From NCBI GenBank assembly GCA_015039365.1, contig WION01000554.1:1-34209 (forward strand): a stretch of DNA of 34,209 bases, read 5' to 3'. The notes under the pieces were generated by a model. It was not told the DNA's origin, did no database searches, and was given only the letters and a program-made list of their open reading frames with translations. This document shows positions 9,306-21,109 of this stretch, piece by piece (within the stretch, counting starts at the first letter, position 1; the number at the start of each line of letters is the position of its first letter). The DNA comes from Amanita rubescens. Taxonomy: Eukaryota; Basidiomycota; Agaricomycetes; Agaricales; Amanitaceae. A program made the translations under genes and the position numbers.

Positions 9306-9467
9306 CTACTATCAACTTCATGTTCGGTGTTTTAATTTCAATCTCCGACGCTTCGCCGGTGTGCGTTGAGAGTCCCATTAATATTAGTGGCAGTAGGGAG
9401 CCATTTTGGTGCATTATTGGGTATAAACGAAGTTTAAAAGATTATGATACAAATATGATTGTTCTTT

Positions 9468-9498
9468 CACGTAGCGGGACCTGCGGCACTCGTGCCGC
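9468..9498 (+). repeat. Dispersed hairpin repeat, copy 2
   Basis: CACGTAGCGGGACCTG followed by the hairpin GCGGCAC/GTGCCGC. It is the inverted relative of 2119-2149; both stem arms have changed in step, which preserves the hairpin. Confidence 0.6.
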
Positions 9499-9513
9499 CA
9501 TCGATAAGTTTAT

Positions 9514-10155
9514 ATGTGTCTTAGGCATGCGATGCGGTATACAAATGTAGCCAAAAACATACGTTGTGACGCCAACCGTCACACCAACTTCCCCGTCGCC
9601 CCGTCGCTCCCTCTCCCCACAAGTCTCAAAGACTTGTTGTTTGAACTCTTTGGAGTTCTGCCACCAGCCCCAACCGTCAACACCTTCTTTGACCCTTTTG
9701 AAGCCTACAGGATCCCATGGACCCCTCTACTGCCAGGACCACCACGGGCTCCACCAGCCCTCAAACTCTCTTACCTTCCACCGCCTGTCATTTTCGAATG
9801 TCAGGAACCCCCATCACTGCTTCTGGCACCTCTACCTGAAGCGATTACGCTTCCACTCGAAATACCTGGAACGCTTCGAGCGTTGCCAACCGTTGTCATA
9901 CCGGTGCCCCGGCACCAACTCTGCAAACCCTTCCTCCCTCCTCTCTCACTTGAAGCCGACGAGCTTCCACCTGGCACCATAACGACAGGCTTGACCTGTC
10001 TTCACCAAGCATTTCCTAATCACCACTCTCAACGTGTTTGCAAGAACAAACGTAATCCTTGCTACTTCGGCGACCGGATCGCCTACTCTATGCCTCATGT
10101 CCAGGGTGCCTTCTCCATATGGTCCTTCGGGTGCGTCCCTTGGGACGTACATTGA
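9514..10155 (+). CDS. Hypothetical proline-rich ORF (213 codons)
   Basis: The frame opens at 9514 and stops at 10155. The product is rich in Pro and Leu (LPPAPTVNTFFDPFEAYRIP, LLPGPPRAPPALKLSYLPPP) with no recognised domain. A second overlapping frame (9566-9982) is also open, so neither is favoured by length alone. The DNA contains several perfect hairpins (for example 9619-9637) that may shape the apparent protein. Expression is unproven. Confidence 0.25.
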   Translation: MCLRHAMRYTNVAKNIRCDANRHTNFPVAPSLPLPTSLKDLLFELFGVLPPAPTVNTFFDPFEAYRIPWTPLLPGPPRAPPALKLSYLPPPVIFECQEPPSLLLAPLPEAITLPLEIPGTLRALPTVVIPVPRHQLCKPFLPPLSLEADELPPGTITTGLTCLHQAFPNHHSQRVCKNKRNPCYFGDRIAYSMPHVQGAFSIWSFGCVPWDVH

Positions 10156-10331
10156 ATGATAGGCCTCCCTCACTCTATAAGCTGAAAATCACCATCGAGT
10201 GATTTACCGTATGTCTCTCACCATAGTGTTTACGTTTCTTTTTGTTACGCATCACTCCCCTCATATACGCCCGAAGGCGCCATGCATACCGTGTACAGTC
10301 TCATCTGTCTATTACCTTGCTACCGATTGAA

Positions 10332-10362
10332 ATTCCTATTATAAAAAAAAAGAAAAAAAGAG
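10332..10362 (+). repeat. A-rich tract
   Basis: TATTATAAAAAAAAAG followed by a second A7 run and GAGAAGGAAG. Could be a promoter-type dA tract or an old retroposition tail; nothing decides between them. Confidence 0.5.
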
Positions 10363-10617
10363 AAGGAAGCCACCCGCAAGCTACGCCTATAGCCATTCAA
10401 AGAGTCTCGGCTCCCGAGACTCGAAACACGCCCGAACGAGCTCAGTTGACCCATTCTAAAGCTAGTCCGAGCTCTGCGAAGCCGGACAACCCTCCTAAAC
10501 CTCAGGGATTCAAGATGAGTCCCCGGAATGTTGCTCACAAGCCAATACTGGCTCACAACCCTCAAACCTGTCCCGGAGATGGTCTTACCCATCTTCTGAC
10601 CTTCAATCAGCTCTGGC

Positions 10618-11511
10618 ATGCATGCTAAGGCTGGAGAACAGTCTAAGAAGACCGTTCTGAGTACCAGAGAGCTCCCGAAGGGAAACTCTCGTATCAGCAT
10701 CAAGTCTTCTGGCCGAGCCGTCTCGACTTCCACTCCGAAACGTCAGGATGTTGAGAAACAACCTGGAAAGGCTGAAGTCAATCCTACGAAAGGAACGAAT
10801 GCACTTAAACACCTACCTGCACAGTCTAAGACAGCCTCCTCACTGTCAAGACCCTCGCCCGTCATTATCTCCTCAACTCGCCCTCCTCCGACTCGTCCTT
10901 CCAAAGACAGGGCTTCGACACCTTTCCCTGTAGTCTCGAAACGACGCGCATCGAGCTTCGTAAGTACAAATCACGTAGTAAATATTAATACTATGCACCG
11001 TTTGATGGAGACCCTCTCTCGGGTCTCCAATGAATCTTTTTCACCACCGTCTGGTGAAAACCCGTCTTCTCCTGTTACGGGAGAAGCCACACTATTCGCT
11101 GAATCCAGGGGAGAGCCACCTCACTCTCCCAAAACCCACGAGTGTTTCGCTGAGCGCACTACTCAAATTCAAAGACTCATCGGCGCACGAGTCACAACCT
11201 TTTCCTTTTCGGATGAAATGGAGAAGAAACGGCGGATCTACGATACCGTCGTCAAGATTCAAATCAATAGAAGTGAAGAAAACGTACCTGAAGATACAGT
11301 AGCTGCCACACTGCCATTCTCCACATCCGTTCCCTCGTCCATCCGTCTTGCGCCAACCACATCCACTCGTTCACCTTCGGACGAGTGTTCACCGCCTGTC
11401 AGTGAGGTGGTACCCGGACGACGCATCCTAAGCGTCATCAATAAGATGCGAGTGAATTACTGCGCTCACCTTATACCGGGACTGCTCGAAGACAGTCCCA
11501 ACAACCCATAG
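10618..11511 (+). CDS. Hypothetical Ser/Pro/Thr-rich ORF (297 codons)
   Basis: The longest ORF in the left half; ATG at 10618, TAG ending at 11511. The product is basic and disordered-looking in the first 110 residues (many K, S, P, T). A middle stretch contains SFSFSDEMEKKRRIYDTVVK, and the C-terminus is ILSVINKMRVNYCAHLIPGL. No domain recognised. A GTAAGT at about 10959 could start an in-frame 51-bp intron, but the acceptor is weak. The ORF overlaps at least eight perfect hairpins, so its sequence is constrained or generated by that pattern. It may be a real intrinsically disordered protein or a by-product. Confidence 0.3.
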   Translation: MHAKAGEQSKKTVLSTRELPKGNSRISIKSSGRAVSTSTPKRQDVEKQPGKAEVNPTKGTNALKHLPAQSKTASSLSRPSPVIISSTRPPPTRPSKDRASTPFPVVSKRRASSFVSTNHVVNINTMHRLMETLSRVSNESFSPPSGENPSSPVTGEATLFAESRGEPPHSPKTHECFAERTTQIQRLIGARVTTFSFSDEMEKKRRIYDTVVKIQINRSEENVPEDTVAATLPFSTSVPSSIRLAPTTSTRSPSDECSPPVSEVVPGRRILSVINKMRVNYCAHLIPGLLEDSPNNP

Positions 11512-12321
11512 CTCCTTCGAGGAATGAAGGAGAGCAGCTCGCGAGAGCCGCAGCCTGTATTCGGGAGCGTATGAACTGACGCTCCCTCGCCTGTGACGAA
11601 TCCGTTCGTCATGCTTCAAATGATCCACCTGACGAGGCTGCCGACCCCGAATCGGATTCTAGACGACTGAATACACGAGTCGTCAATAAAGAAATAGAAG
11701 CGAGCGTGATGATACGCTCACCTAAACCTGAAGACTCGGAATACCCTCCGGTACGACCCGATGCTACTCGCCAACAGCTCAAGACCCGGAGAGCGAACGA
11801 GCTCTCCTCTGAGCATTCTGAATCCATCACGCGGCTTCCTGGCCCTGTGTTTGACGAGACGAGCATCCAACGGCAGCGAGAACTGCACGCCGTCAGTAAC
11901 GTGGATATGAGCATGGACACATGCTCACCTCAGGATGTACCCAATACGGCCCTCATGCCGTTATACTCGTCTGCGTCTGCCTACCCTACGCAGGCCTCTC
12001 CATCCTTCCAGTCGAGACCCTGCTTGATTCGCATCGGCTGGTTCGTCCATCCACACAGTCGAGTGTTGAACTCGACTGGCTTCATACATCCCGACAACGT
12101 CCTTGGGATGTCATCAATACGTCAATAACCCGGCGAGTGCCAACGAGTACTCACCTGAGTCTAAGGCCGAATGTACCGAGCCTTCTCCCATCATAACTGA
12201 ATCAGGAAGAACTCTGCAATTCGGCCCCCTATTCCCTCAAAAAAGCTTCATATCAGCCAAATGGAGCAACAATTCGACAGCGCAACCTGTGGGCTGTCAG
12301 TAACGTGAAAACAAGTGCCGT

Positions 12322-12870
12322 TTGGTACTCACTCGATTCCCCTGCGGTCCCCCTACCGCGTTCACGTATACCAGCCGATCCACAGCTGGTTCCTCCAATC
12401 CTTCAGCTGAATGTCCAGCTGAAACCTTCGGAGCTTCCCCATGTCTTGAGACCCGAAGTTCCCAACGATATCCTTCGGATATCGTTAATGCTAAGTTCGA
12501 CTTGAGTGCCAACTGGTACTCGCCTCAACCCGTGGTGGTACTCACACCGCATATGCCCAAACGCACCAGCCAAGCTGTTGCTTTCGCCCTTTGCTGTAGT
12601 CGTGGCATGTTGTTGAGAATGATGTGGGTCCTCCGTGTCATTACCTTCTGTGCAATCAGGAATCGCGAGGCCGAAGAGACGGAGTACACAATCATCCACG
12701 AGTACATTGAGGACGACGAGGCTCCCACCTCAGCCCCTCCTTATGCCTACATCGACGCCAAGACCACCACGAGCCCATACTTCCGCCTGAGCCTTTGTGG
12801 TGGGCGGAAACTCCTGGTTCTGCGTGCGTCGAACGTATTTGGTGCGCCCGCTGTAAACCGCCCTAAGTAG
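12322..12870 (+). CDS. Hypothetical ORF (182 codons)
   Basis: Open from 12322 to a TAG at 12870. The second half reads more like protein (ITFCAIRNREAEETEYTIIH, EYIEDDEAPTSAPPYAYIDA) than the first, which overlaps hairpins at 12402-12423 and 12464-12486. No family recognised. An antisense ORF covers part of it. Low support. Confidence 0.25.
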   Translation: MVLTRFPCGPPTAFTYTSRSTAGSSNPSAECPAETFGASPCLETRSSQRYPSDIVNAKFDLSANWYSPQPVVVLTPHMPKRTSQAVAFALCCSRGMLLRMMWVLRVITFCAIRNREAEETEYTIIHEYIEDDEAPTSAPPYAYIDAKTTTSPYFRLSLCGGRKLLVLRASNVFGAPAVNRPK

Positions 12871-14607
12871 CGGTCATCTGGAGACGACAAATCTGTTTTG
12901 TCATCAATAAAACAAATTATACGGGTGACAACCGCTCACTCTTAAGTCGCGCAGTACGAATACTGCCCACACCATTCAACTTCCTTCGCATCAGCCACTT
13001 GAGGCTACGACGATCAAATATCGACGTTTCCCGATTTACAAGCACTCTGACGAGGTCGCCACGTCATCGCCACTCTCTCGTCTCCCTTGTTGTTCATCCT
13101 CTTGTGGTATTTGCGAATTGATTCGGAGGGCTAAATCCGAGCCCTCCACACACGTAAATGTGTAAATTATGAATATATTATATCAACTATATGAAATAAC
13201 GACATTGAATTATATATGACTCAAATTAATCAACTTACTTGGAAGGACTCGCCAGAGTCTCCACAAATCTAATCCTAACTTCCCTCTTCTTGTAAGAAAG
13301 GAAGGAACTCGTGACGAGTTAGATTCATCGCGATCCAAGAAAATCGGAGAGTTCCAACGAACTCTCCAAGTAATCATTGAGGATTCAATTCTGAGTCCTC
13401 GTCCATTCTACACACTCTGGATCATTGCGCTAGTGCATCTCGCAGTCAATACGAGCAGAATAGAGAAATAAAGAGAAAAGGAGACTTACATATCCTCGTA
13501 GTCTCCACCCCTTCTCCCTCTCTAATTCCATCTGCCTTCCTGGCCCTCGCACGCACTTGTTTCTGCATCGATCCAACGAGCGAGAGGTCGACGCGGAGTC
13601 CCGCCCTCGAGACCGACAATCGTCCAGGTCTCAAATAAATCCTCGAAAGGACTCGTACTGAGTCCTCCCACCTCTTAACGTCCGACAAGCCGGGATAGCT
13701 GCGCCTGTGCAATGCAGTTAATACGAATCAAAATGAGCGGAAAACGAGAACGCACCCGCTTCCAAAGCTGCTCTCTCGCAGTCTACCCCGTCTACTCCCT
13801 CTCCCGGCCGTAAGCCAATCACAACGGACAAAACGGCGACGCTACAACGTCGTCAATAAATCATTATTCCCGGGTATAAGAAACTTACCTATTTATACCC
13901 TTAACCTCGTATGGGAACTCGAACTCATACGAGAGTTCCCGCAATTGCTATCCGACGCCCGTTTTTTCCTTCTTGAAGGGGAAGAGGCGCTGGGCGTGTA
14001 GTGATAATCAAATCATTCAAGACGATGGAGAGTTCAAACGAACTCTCCGAATATTTACAATCGGGATTCGAATGAGTCTCTTCCTCTGGACAACTAACGG
14101 ACGGCCAGTTTAAGACACTGCGCCTATACGACGCATTTATTATAAACATGGGAGCAAAGAGAATCACAGGGTTTACCTAGTCCCGAAGCTGCGCACACTG
14201 CGGCAGCATGCTGGCTCCAGCCCTCGCATTTCGGCCGCGTTCTGCTGAAAGAGAGAGGGTCGACCCTAAGTCTCGTGCGTGGAAGTGATGGGCGACCCAT
14301 AGTCTTTCCATCACCTCCCTCTCGCCTATCGTCCGTTGGCAGGAAAACCGATAGGGGCTCACTTCTGAGTCCCAGGAAACGATAAGTGAAGCTGTGAAAG
14401 CAGTCAGCCGAGGAAACGAGAGAGCGATAAGGAAAACGCACCATCAAGATCCTTCTCGTTCACCTGTGCCCGTCATCGCACCTCCTAAGCTCCCTCATCC
14501 GTCGATAACGCCGTATTGGATTCTCGGTGTGCTCCTGAAGTTGGAGCTCCCTTCCCGCCTTGGATTGTTGCAAGAGCCCGCGACTCGCGGGCGTCACATG
14601 ACTACCA
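12871..14607. other. No recognisable gene; continued hairpins
   Basis: Only short unconvincing ORFs on either strand. This stretch carries eight of the listed hairpins. Several share arm themes (GGAGAGTT/AACTCTCC twice, GGACTC/GAGTCC). CpG dinucleotides are abundant right up to the element edge at 14608. Confidence 0.5.
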
Positions 14608-15201
14608 TCGGAGTTTGATTATAATGATAACCTCTGTCGTAATACTTATTACTATAGCAACAACAAACAACCACCACCTTTTGGTGATCTGTCAAGCAAT
14701 ATTAGTGGTGTGAATACTGCTTGTCTACCATCACCACAAGTGCTGTTTTAATGCACTTAACATGCACCTGCCTACACAACAATGATTGCTGGGTGCTCCC
14801 ACCACTAAAGTACTACCTACTCCCCACTGTCTACCACTATAGAGTCACCATTGGTGCTACCACCACAGCCACTCACTGAGTACTAACAGGTACAACCTTT
14901 TGTTGCCCTCATCATCTCCATCACTGTGTTTGGATTTGGTTCTATTCCCATGGAGTAGCACAAGTAGTAATTACTACTAATTAGTCTATCTGAACAGTGC
15001 AAGTCAGTTTGAGGCTAGTAGTACAGGTACCACATTGAGCTACTGTATGGTTACTACTATTTTGACCGATACACTAGTAATTACTGGTACCATTACTGTC
15101 TCTACCAGAACTTGTGCAGCAACTATGACCACAATGGTCCACTACAACTGCCACCCCTTGCCACCACTACTGACTCAAAGGGCTATCATTGTCTACTCAT
15201 T
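14608..15201 (+). repeat. Left unique inverted arm
   Basis: About 593 bp, near-identical in inverse orientation to 25774-26360. I see a 7-bp and a 3-bp insertion in the left copy, a few one-base length changes (for example four versus five T at 15056-15060) and several substitutions. Rich in ACC/TAC triplets; CpG-poor. No ORF of note. Confidence 0.9.
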
Positions 15202-18200
15202 GGGGGTGTACCCCTGCAGTTCCCTAGTGTCCTGTCGTCCACCAGGGTACATCGGGGGTGTACCCCTGCAGTTCCCTAGTGTCCTGTCGTCCACCAGGGT
15301 ACATCGGGGGTGTACCCCTGCAGTTCCCTAGTGTCCTGTCGTCCACCAGGGTACATCGGGGGTGTACCCCTGCAGTTCCCTAGTGTCCTGTCGTCCACCA
15401 GGGTACATCGGGGGTGTACCCCTGCAGTTCCCTAGTGTCCTGTCGTCCACCAGGGTACATCGGGGGTGTACCCCTGCAGTTCCCTAGTGTCCTGTCCGTC
15501 CACCAGGGTACATCGGGGTGTACCCCTGCAGTTCCCTAGTGTCCTGTCGTCCACCAGGGTACATCGGGGGTGTACCCCTGCAGTTCCCTAGTGTCCTGTC
15601 GTCCACCAGGGTACATCGGGGGTGTACCCCTGCAGTTCCCTAGTGTCCTGTCGTCCACCAGGGTACATCGGGGGTGTACCCCTGCAGTTCCCTAGTGTCC
15701 TGTCGTCCACCAGGGTACATCGGGGGTGTACCCCTGCAGTTCCCTAGTGTCCTGTCGTCCACCAGGGTACATCGGGGGTGTACCCCTGCAGTTCCCTAGT
15801 GTCCTGTCGTCCACCAGGGTACATCGGGGGTGTACCCCTGCAGTTCCCTAGTGTCCTGTCGTCCACCAGGGTACATCGGGGGGTGTACCCCTGCAGTTCC
15901 CTAGTGTCCTGTCGTCCACCAGGGTACATCGGGGTGTACCCCTGCAGTTCCTAGTGTCCTGTCGTCCACCAGGTACATCGGGGGTGTACCCCCTGCAGTT
16001 CCCTAGTGTCCTGTCGTCCACCAGGGTACATCGGGGGGTGTACCCCTGCAGTTCCATAGTGTCCTGTCGTCCACCAGGGTACATCGGGGGTGTACCCCTG
16101 CAGTTCCCTAGTGTCCTGTCGTCCACCAGGGTACATCGGGGGGTGTCACCCCTGCAGTTCCCTAGTGTCCTGTCGTCCACCAGGGTACATCGGGGGTGTA
16201 CCCCTGCAGTCCCTAGTGTCCTGTCGTCCACCAGGGTTACATCGGGGGTGTACCCCTGCAGTTCCCTAGTGTCCTGTCGTCCACCAGGGTAACATCGGGG
16301 GTGTACCCCTGCAGTTCCCTAGTGTCCTGTCGTCCACCAGGGTACATCGGGGTGTACCCCCTGCAGTTCCCTAGTGTCCTGTCGTCCCCAGGGTACATCG
16401 GGGGTGTACCCCTGCAGTTCCCTAGTGTCCTGTCGTCCACCAGGGTACATCGGGGGTGTACCCCCTGCAGTTCCCTAGTGTCCTGTCGTCCACCAGGGTA
16501 CATCGGGGTGTACCCTGCAGTTCCTAGTGTCCTGTCGTCCACCAGGGTACATCGGGGGTGTACCCCTGCAGTTCCCTAGTGTCCTGTCGTCCACCAGGGT
16601 ACACGGGGGTGTACCCCTGCAGTTCCCTAGTGTCCTGTCGTCCACCAGGGTAATCGGGGGTGTACCCCTGCAGTTCCCTAGTGTCCTGTCGTCCACCAGG
16701 GTACATCGGGGGTGTACCCCTGCAGTTCCCTAGTGTCCTGTCGTCCACCAGGGTACATCGGGGGTGTACCCCTGCAGTTCCCTAGTGTCCTGTCGTCCAC
16801 CAGGGTACATCGGGGGTGTACCCCTGCAGTTCCCTAGTGTCCTGTCGTCCACCAGGGTACATCGGGGGTGTACCCCTGCAGTTCCCTAGTGTCCTGTCGT
16901 CCACCAGGGTACATCGGGGGTGTACCCCTGCAGTTCCCTAGTGTCCTGTCGTCCACCAGGGTACATCGGGGGTGTACCCCTGCAGTTCCCTAGTGTCCTG
17001 TCGTCCACCAGGGTACATCGGGGGTGTACCCCTGCAGTTCCCTAGTGTCCTGTCGTCCACCAGGGTACATCGGGGGTGTACCCCTGCAGTTCCCTAGTGT
17101 CCTGTCGTCCCCAGGGTACATCGGGGGTGTACCCCTGCAGTTCCCTAGTGTCCTGGTCGTCCACCAGGGTACATCGGGGGTGTACCCCTGCAGTTCCCTA
17201 GTGTCCTGTCGTCCACCAGGGTACATCGGGGGTGTACCCTGCAGTTCCCTAGTGTCCTGTCGTCCCACCAGGGTACATCGGGCGGTGTACACCTGCAGTT
17301 CCCTAGTGTCCTGTCGTCCACCAGGGTACATCGGCGGCTGTACCCCTGCAGTTCCCTGTGGTCCTGTCGTCCACCAGGGTACATCGGTGGGTGTACCCCT
17401 GCGTTCCCTAGTGTCCTGTCGTCCACCAAGGGTACATCGGGGGTGTACCCCTGCAGTTCCCTAGTGTCCTGTCGTCCACCAGGGTACATCGGGGGTCGTT
17501 ACCCCTGCAGTTCCCTAGTGTCCTGTCGTCCACCAGGGTACATCGGGGGTGTACCCCTGCAGTTCCCTAGTGTCCTGTCGTCCACCAGGGTACATCGGGG
17601 GTGTACCCCTGCAGTTCCCTAGTGTCCTGTCGTCCACCAGGGTACATCGGGGGTGTACCCCTGCAGTTCCCTAGTGTCCTGTCGTCCACCAGGGTACATC
17701 GGGGGTGTACCCCTGCAGTTCCCTAGTGTCCTGTCGTCCACCAGGGTACATCGGGGGTGTACCCCTGCAGTTCCCTACGTGTCCTGTCGTCCACCAGGGT
17801 ACATCGGGGGTGTACCCCTGCAGTTCCCTAGTGTCCTGTCGTCCACCAGGGTACATCGGGGGTGTACCCCTGCAGTTCCCTAGTGTCCTGTCGTCCACCA
17901 GGGTACATCGGGGGTGTACCCCTGCAGTTCCCTAGTGTCCTGTCGTTCCACCAGGGTACATCGGGGGTGTACCCCTGCAGTTCCCTAGTGTCCTGTCGTC
18001 CACCAGGGTACATCGGGGGTGTACCCCTGCAGTTCCCTAGTGTCCTGTCGTCCACCAGGGTACATCGGGGGTGTACCCCTGCAGTCCCTAGTGTCCTGTC
18101 GTCACCACCAGGGTACAGTCGGGGGTGTACCCCTGCAGTATCCCTAGTGTCCTGTCGTCCACAGGGGACATCGGGGGTGTACCCCTGCAGTTCCCTAGTG

Positions 18201-21109
18201 TCCTGTCGTCCACCAGGGTACATCGGGGGTGTACCCCTGCAGTTTCCCTAGTTGTCCTGTCGTCCACCAGGGACATCGGGGGTGTACCCCTGCAGTTCCC
18301 TAGGTCCTGTCCGTCCACCAGGGTACATCGGGGGTGTACCCCTGACAGTCCCTAGTGTCCCTGTCGTCCACCAGGGTACATCGGGGTGTACCCCTGCAGT
18401 TCCCTAGTGTCCTGTCGTCCACCAGGGTACATCGGGGGTGTACCACCTGCAGTTCCTAGGTCCTGTCGTCCACCAGGGTACATCGGGAGGGTGTACCCCT
18501 GCAGTTCCCTAGTGTCCTGTCGTCCACCAGGGTCACATCGGGGGTGTACCCCTGCAGTTCCCTAGTGTCCTGTCGTCCACCAGGGTACATCGGGGGTGTT
18601 ACCCCTGCAGTTCCCTAGTGTCCTGTCGTCCACCAGGGTACATCGGGGGTGTACCCCGCAGTTCCCTAGTGTCCTGTCGTCCACCAGGGTACATCGGGGG
18701 TTGTACCCCCTGCAGTTCCCTAGTGTCCTGTCGTCCACCAGGGTACATCGGGGGTGTACCCCTGCAGTTCCCTAGTGTCCTGTCGTCCACCAGGGTACAT
18801 CGGGGGTGTACCCCTGCAGTTCCCTAGTGTCCCTGTCGTTCCACCAGGGTACATCGGGGGTGTACCCCTGCAGTTCCCTAGTGTCCTGTCGTCCACCAGG
18901 GTACATCGGGGGTGTACCCCTGCAGTTCCCTAGTGTCCTGTCGTCCACCAGGGTACATCGGGGGTGTACCCCTGCAGTTCCCTAGTGTCCTGTCGTCCAC
19001 CAGGGTACATCGGGGTGTACCCCTGCAGTTCCCTAGTGTCCTGTCGTCCACCAGGGTACATCGGGGTGTACCCCTGCAGTTCCCTAGTGTCCTGTCGGTC
19101 ACCAGGGTACATCGGGGGTGTACCCCTGCCAGTTCCCTAGTGTCCTGTCGTCCACCAGGGTACATCGGGGGTGTACCCCTGCAGTCCCTAGTGTCCTGTC
19201 GTCCACCAGGGTACATCGGGGGTGTACCCCTGCAGTTCCCTAGTGTCCTGTCGTCCACCAGGGTACATCGGGGGTTGTACCCCTGCAGTTCCCTAGTGTC
19301 CTGTCGTCCACCAGGGTACATCGGGGGTGTACCCCTGCAGTTCCCTAGTGTCCTGTCGTCCACCAGGGTACATCGGGGGTGTACCCCTGCAGTTCCCTAG
19401 TGTCCTGTCGTCCACCAGGGTACATCGGGGGTGTACCCCTGCAGTTCCCTAGTGTCTGTCGTCCACCAGGGTACATCGGGGGTGACCCCTGCAGTTCCCT
19501 AGTGTCCTGTCGTCCACCAGGGACATCGGGGGTGTACCCCTGCAGTTCCCTAGTGTCCTGTCGTCCACCAGGGTACATCGGGTGCGTGTACCCCTGCATT
19601 TCCCTAGTGTCTGTCGTCCACCAGGGTACATCGGAGGGTGTACCCCTGCAGTTCCCTAGTGTCCTGTCGTCCACCAGGGTACATCGGGGGTGTACCCCTG
19701 CAGTTCCCTAGTGTCCTGTCGTCCACCAGGGTACATCGGGGGTGTACCCTGCAGTTCCCTAGTGTCCTGTCGTCCAACCGGGTACCATCGGGGGGTACCC
19801 CTGCAGCTTCCCCTAGTGGTCCTGTCGTCCACCAGGGTACATCGGGGTGTACCCCTGCAGTTCCCTAGTGTCCTGTCGTCCACCAGGGTACATCGGGGGT
19901 GTACCCCTGCAGTTCCCTAGTGTCCTGTCGTCCACCAGGGTACATCGGGGGTGTACCCCTGCAGTCCCTAGTGTCCTGTCGTCCACCAGGGCTAATCGGG
20001 GTGTGTACCCCTGCAGTTCCCCTAGTGTCCTGTCGTCCACCAGGGTTACATCGGGGGTGATACCCCCTGCAGTTCCCTAGTGTCCCTGTCGTCCACCAGG
20101 GTACATCGGGGGTGTACCCCTGCAGTTCCCTAGTGTCCTGTCGTCCACCAGGGTACATCGGGGGTGTACCCCTGCAGTTCCCTAGTGTCCTGTCGTCCAC
20201 CAGGGTACATCGGGGGTGTACCCCTGCAGTTCCCTAGTGTCCTGTCGTCCACCAGGGTACATCGGGGGTGTACCCCTGCAGTTCCCTAGTGTCCTGTCGT
20301 CCACCAGGGTACATCGGGGGTGTACCCCTGCAGTTCCCTAGTGTCCTGTCGTCCACCAGGGTACATCGGGGGTGTACCCCTGCAGTTCCCTAGTGTCCTG
20401 TCGTCCACCAGGGTACATCGGGGGTGTACCCCTGCAGTTCCCTAGTGTCCTGTCGTCCACCAGGGTACATCGGGGGTGTACCCTGCAGTTCCCTAGTGTC
20501 CTGTCGTCCACCAGGGTACATCGGGGGTGTACCCCTGCAGTTCCCTAGTGTCCTGTCGTCCACCAGGGTACATCGGGGGTGTACCCCTGCAGTTCCCTAG
20601 TGTCCTGTCGTCCACCAGGGTACATCGGGGGTGTACCCCTGCAGTTCCCTAGTGTCCTGTCGTCCACCAGGGTACATCGGGGGTGTACCCCTGCAGTTCC
20701 CTAGTGTCCTGTCGTCCACCAGGGTACATCGGGGGTGTACCCCTGCAGTTCCCTAGTGTCCTGTCGTCCACCAGGGTACATCGGGGGTGTACCCCTGCAG
20801 TTCCCTAGTGTCCTGTCGTCCACCAGGGTACATCGGGGGTGTACCCCTGCAGTTCCCTAGTGTCCTGTCGTCCACCAGGGTACATCGGGGGTGTACCCCT
20901 GCAGTTCCCTAGTGTCCTGTCGTCCACCAGGGTACATCGGGGGTGTACCCCTGCAGTTCCCTAGTGTCCTGTCGTCCACCAGGGTACATCGGGGGTGTAC
21001 CCCTGCAGTTCCCTAGTGTCCTGTCGTCCACCAGGGTACATCGGGGGTGTACCCCTGCAGTTCCCTAGTTCCTGTCGTCCACCAGGGTACATCGGGGGTG
21101 TACCCCTGC
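15202..21109 (+). repeat. Left 52-bp tandem array, about 113 units
   Basis: Unit: GGGGGTGTACCCCTGCAG, then TTCCCTAGTGTCCTGTCG, then TCCACCAGGGTACATC. Period is exactly 52 in perfect stretches (15202 to 15254). Perfect or near-perfect zones: 15202-15490, 16660-17100, 20100-21060. Zones full of private one-base indels: about 15890-16650 and 17100-20090. Each unit has a PstI-type CTGCAG, two CpGs and self-complementary ends. Because 52 is not a multiple of 3, open frames of about 60-160 codons arise on both strands by cycling through frames and are meaningless. Confidence 0.97.

Larger units (their letters stand above)
9619..14048. repeat. Hairpin-dense tract: many unique short perfect inverted repeats
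   Basis: Perfect inverted repeats located by eye, given as span (stem/loop): 9619-9637 (8/3), 10186-10205 (7/6), 10402-10422 (9/3), 11007-11028 (8/6), 11038-11060 (9/5), 11066-11086 (7/7), 11109-11130 (7/8), 11364-11387 (7/10), 11478-11499 (7/8), 11512-11532 (7/7), 11564-11585 (7/8), 11662-11684 (7/9), 11788-11807 (7/6), 11908-11927 (7/6), 12056-12078 (9/5), 12402-12423 (8/6), 12464-12486 (10/3), 13125-13147 (8/7), 13306-13320 (7/1), 13346-13367 (8/6), 13648-13666 (7/5), 13872-13900 (8/13), 13913-13940 (8/12), 14027-14048 (8/6). Many 5-6-bp ones lie between, for example 11174-11193, 11702-11719 and 9643-9658. Most stems differ in sequence, so this is not one amplified hairpin family. Function unknown. 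Confidence 0.8.

Noticed and set aside
15202..21109. Telomeric or subtelomeric repeat
   Set aside because: The unit contains CCCTAG but no TTAGGG-type tandem, and the array is internal.
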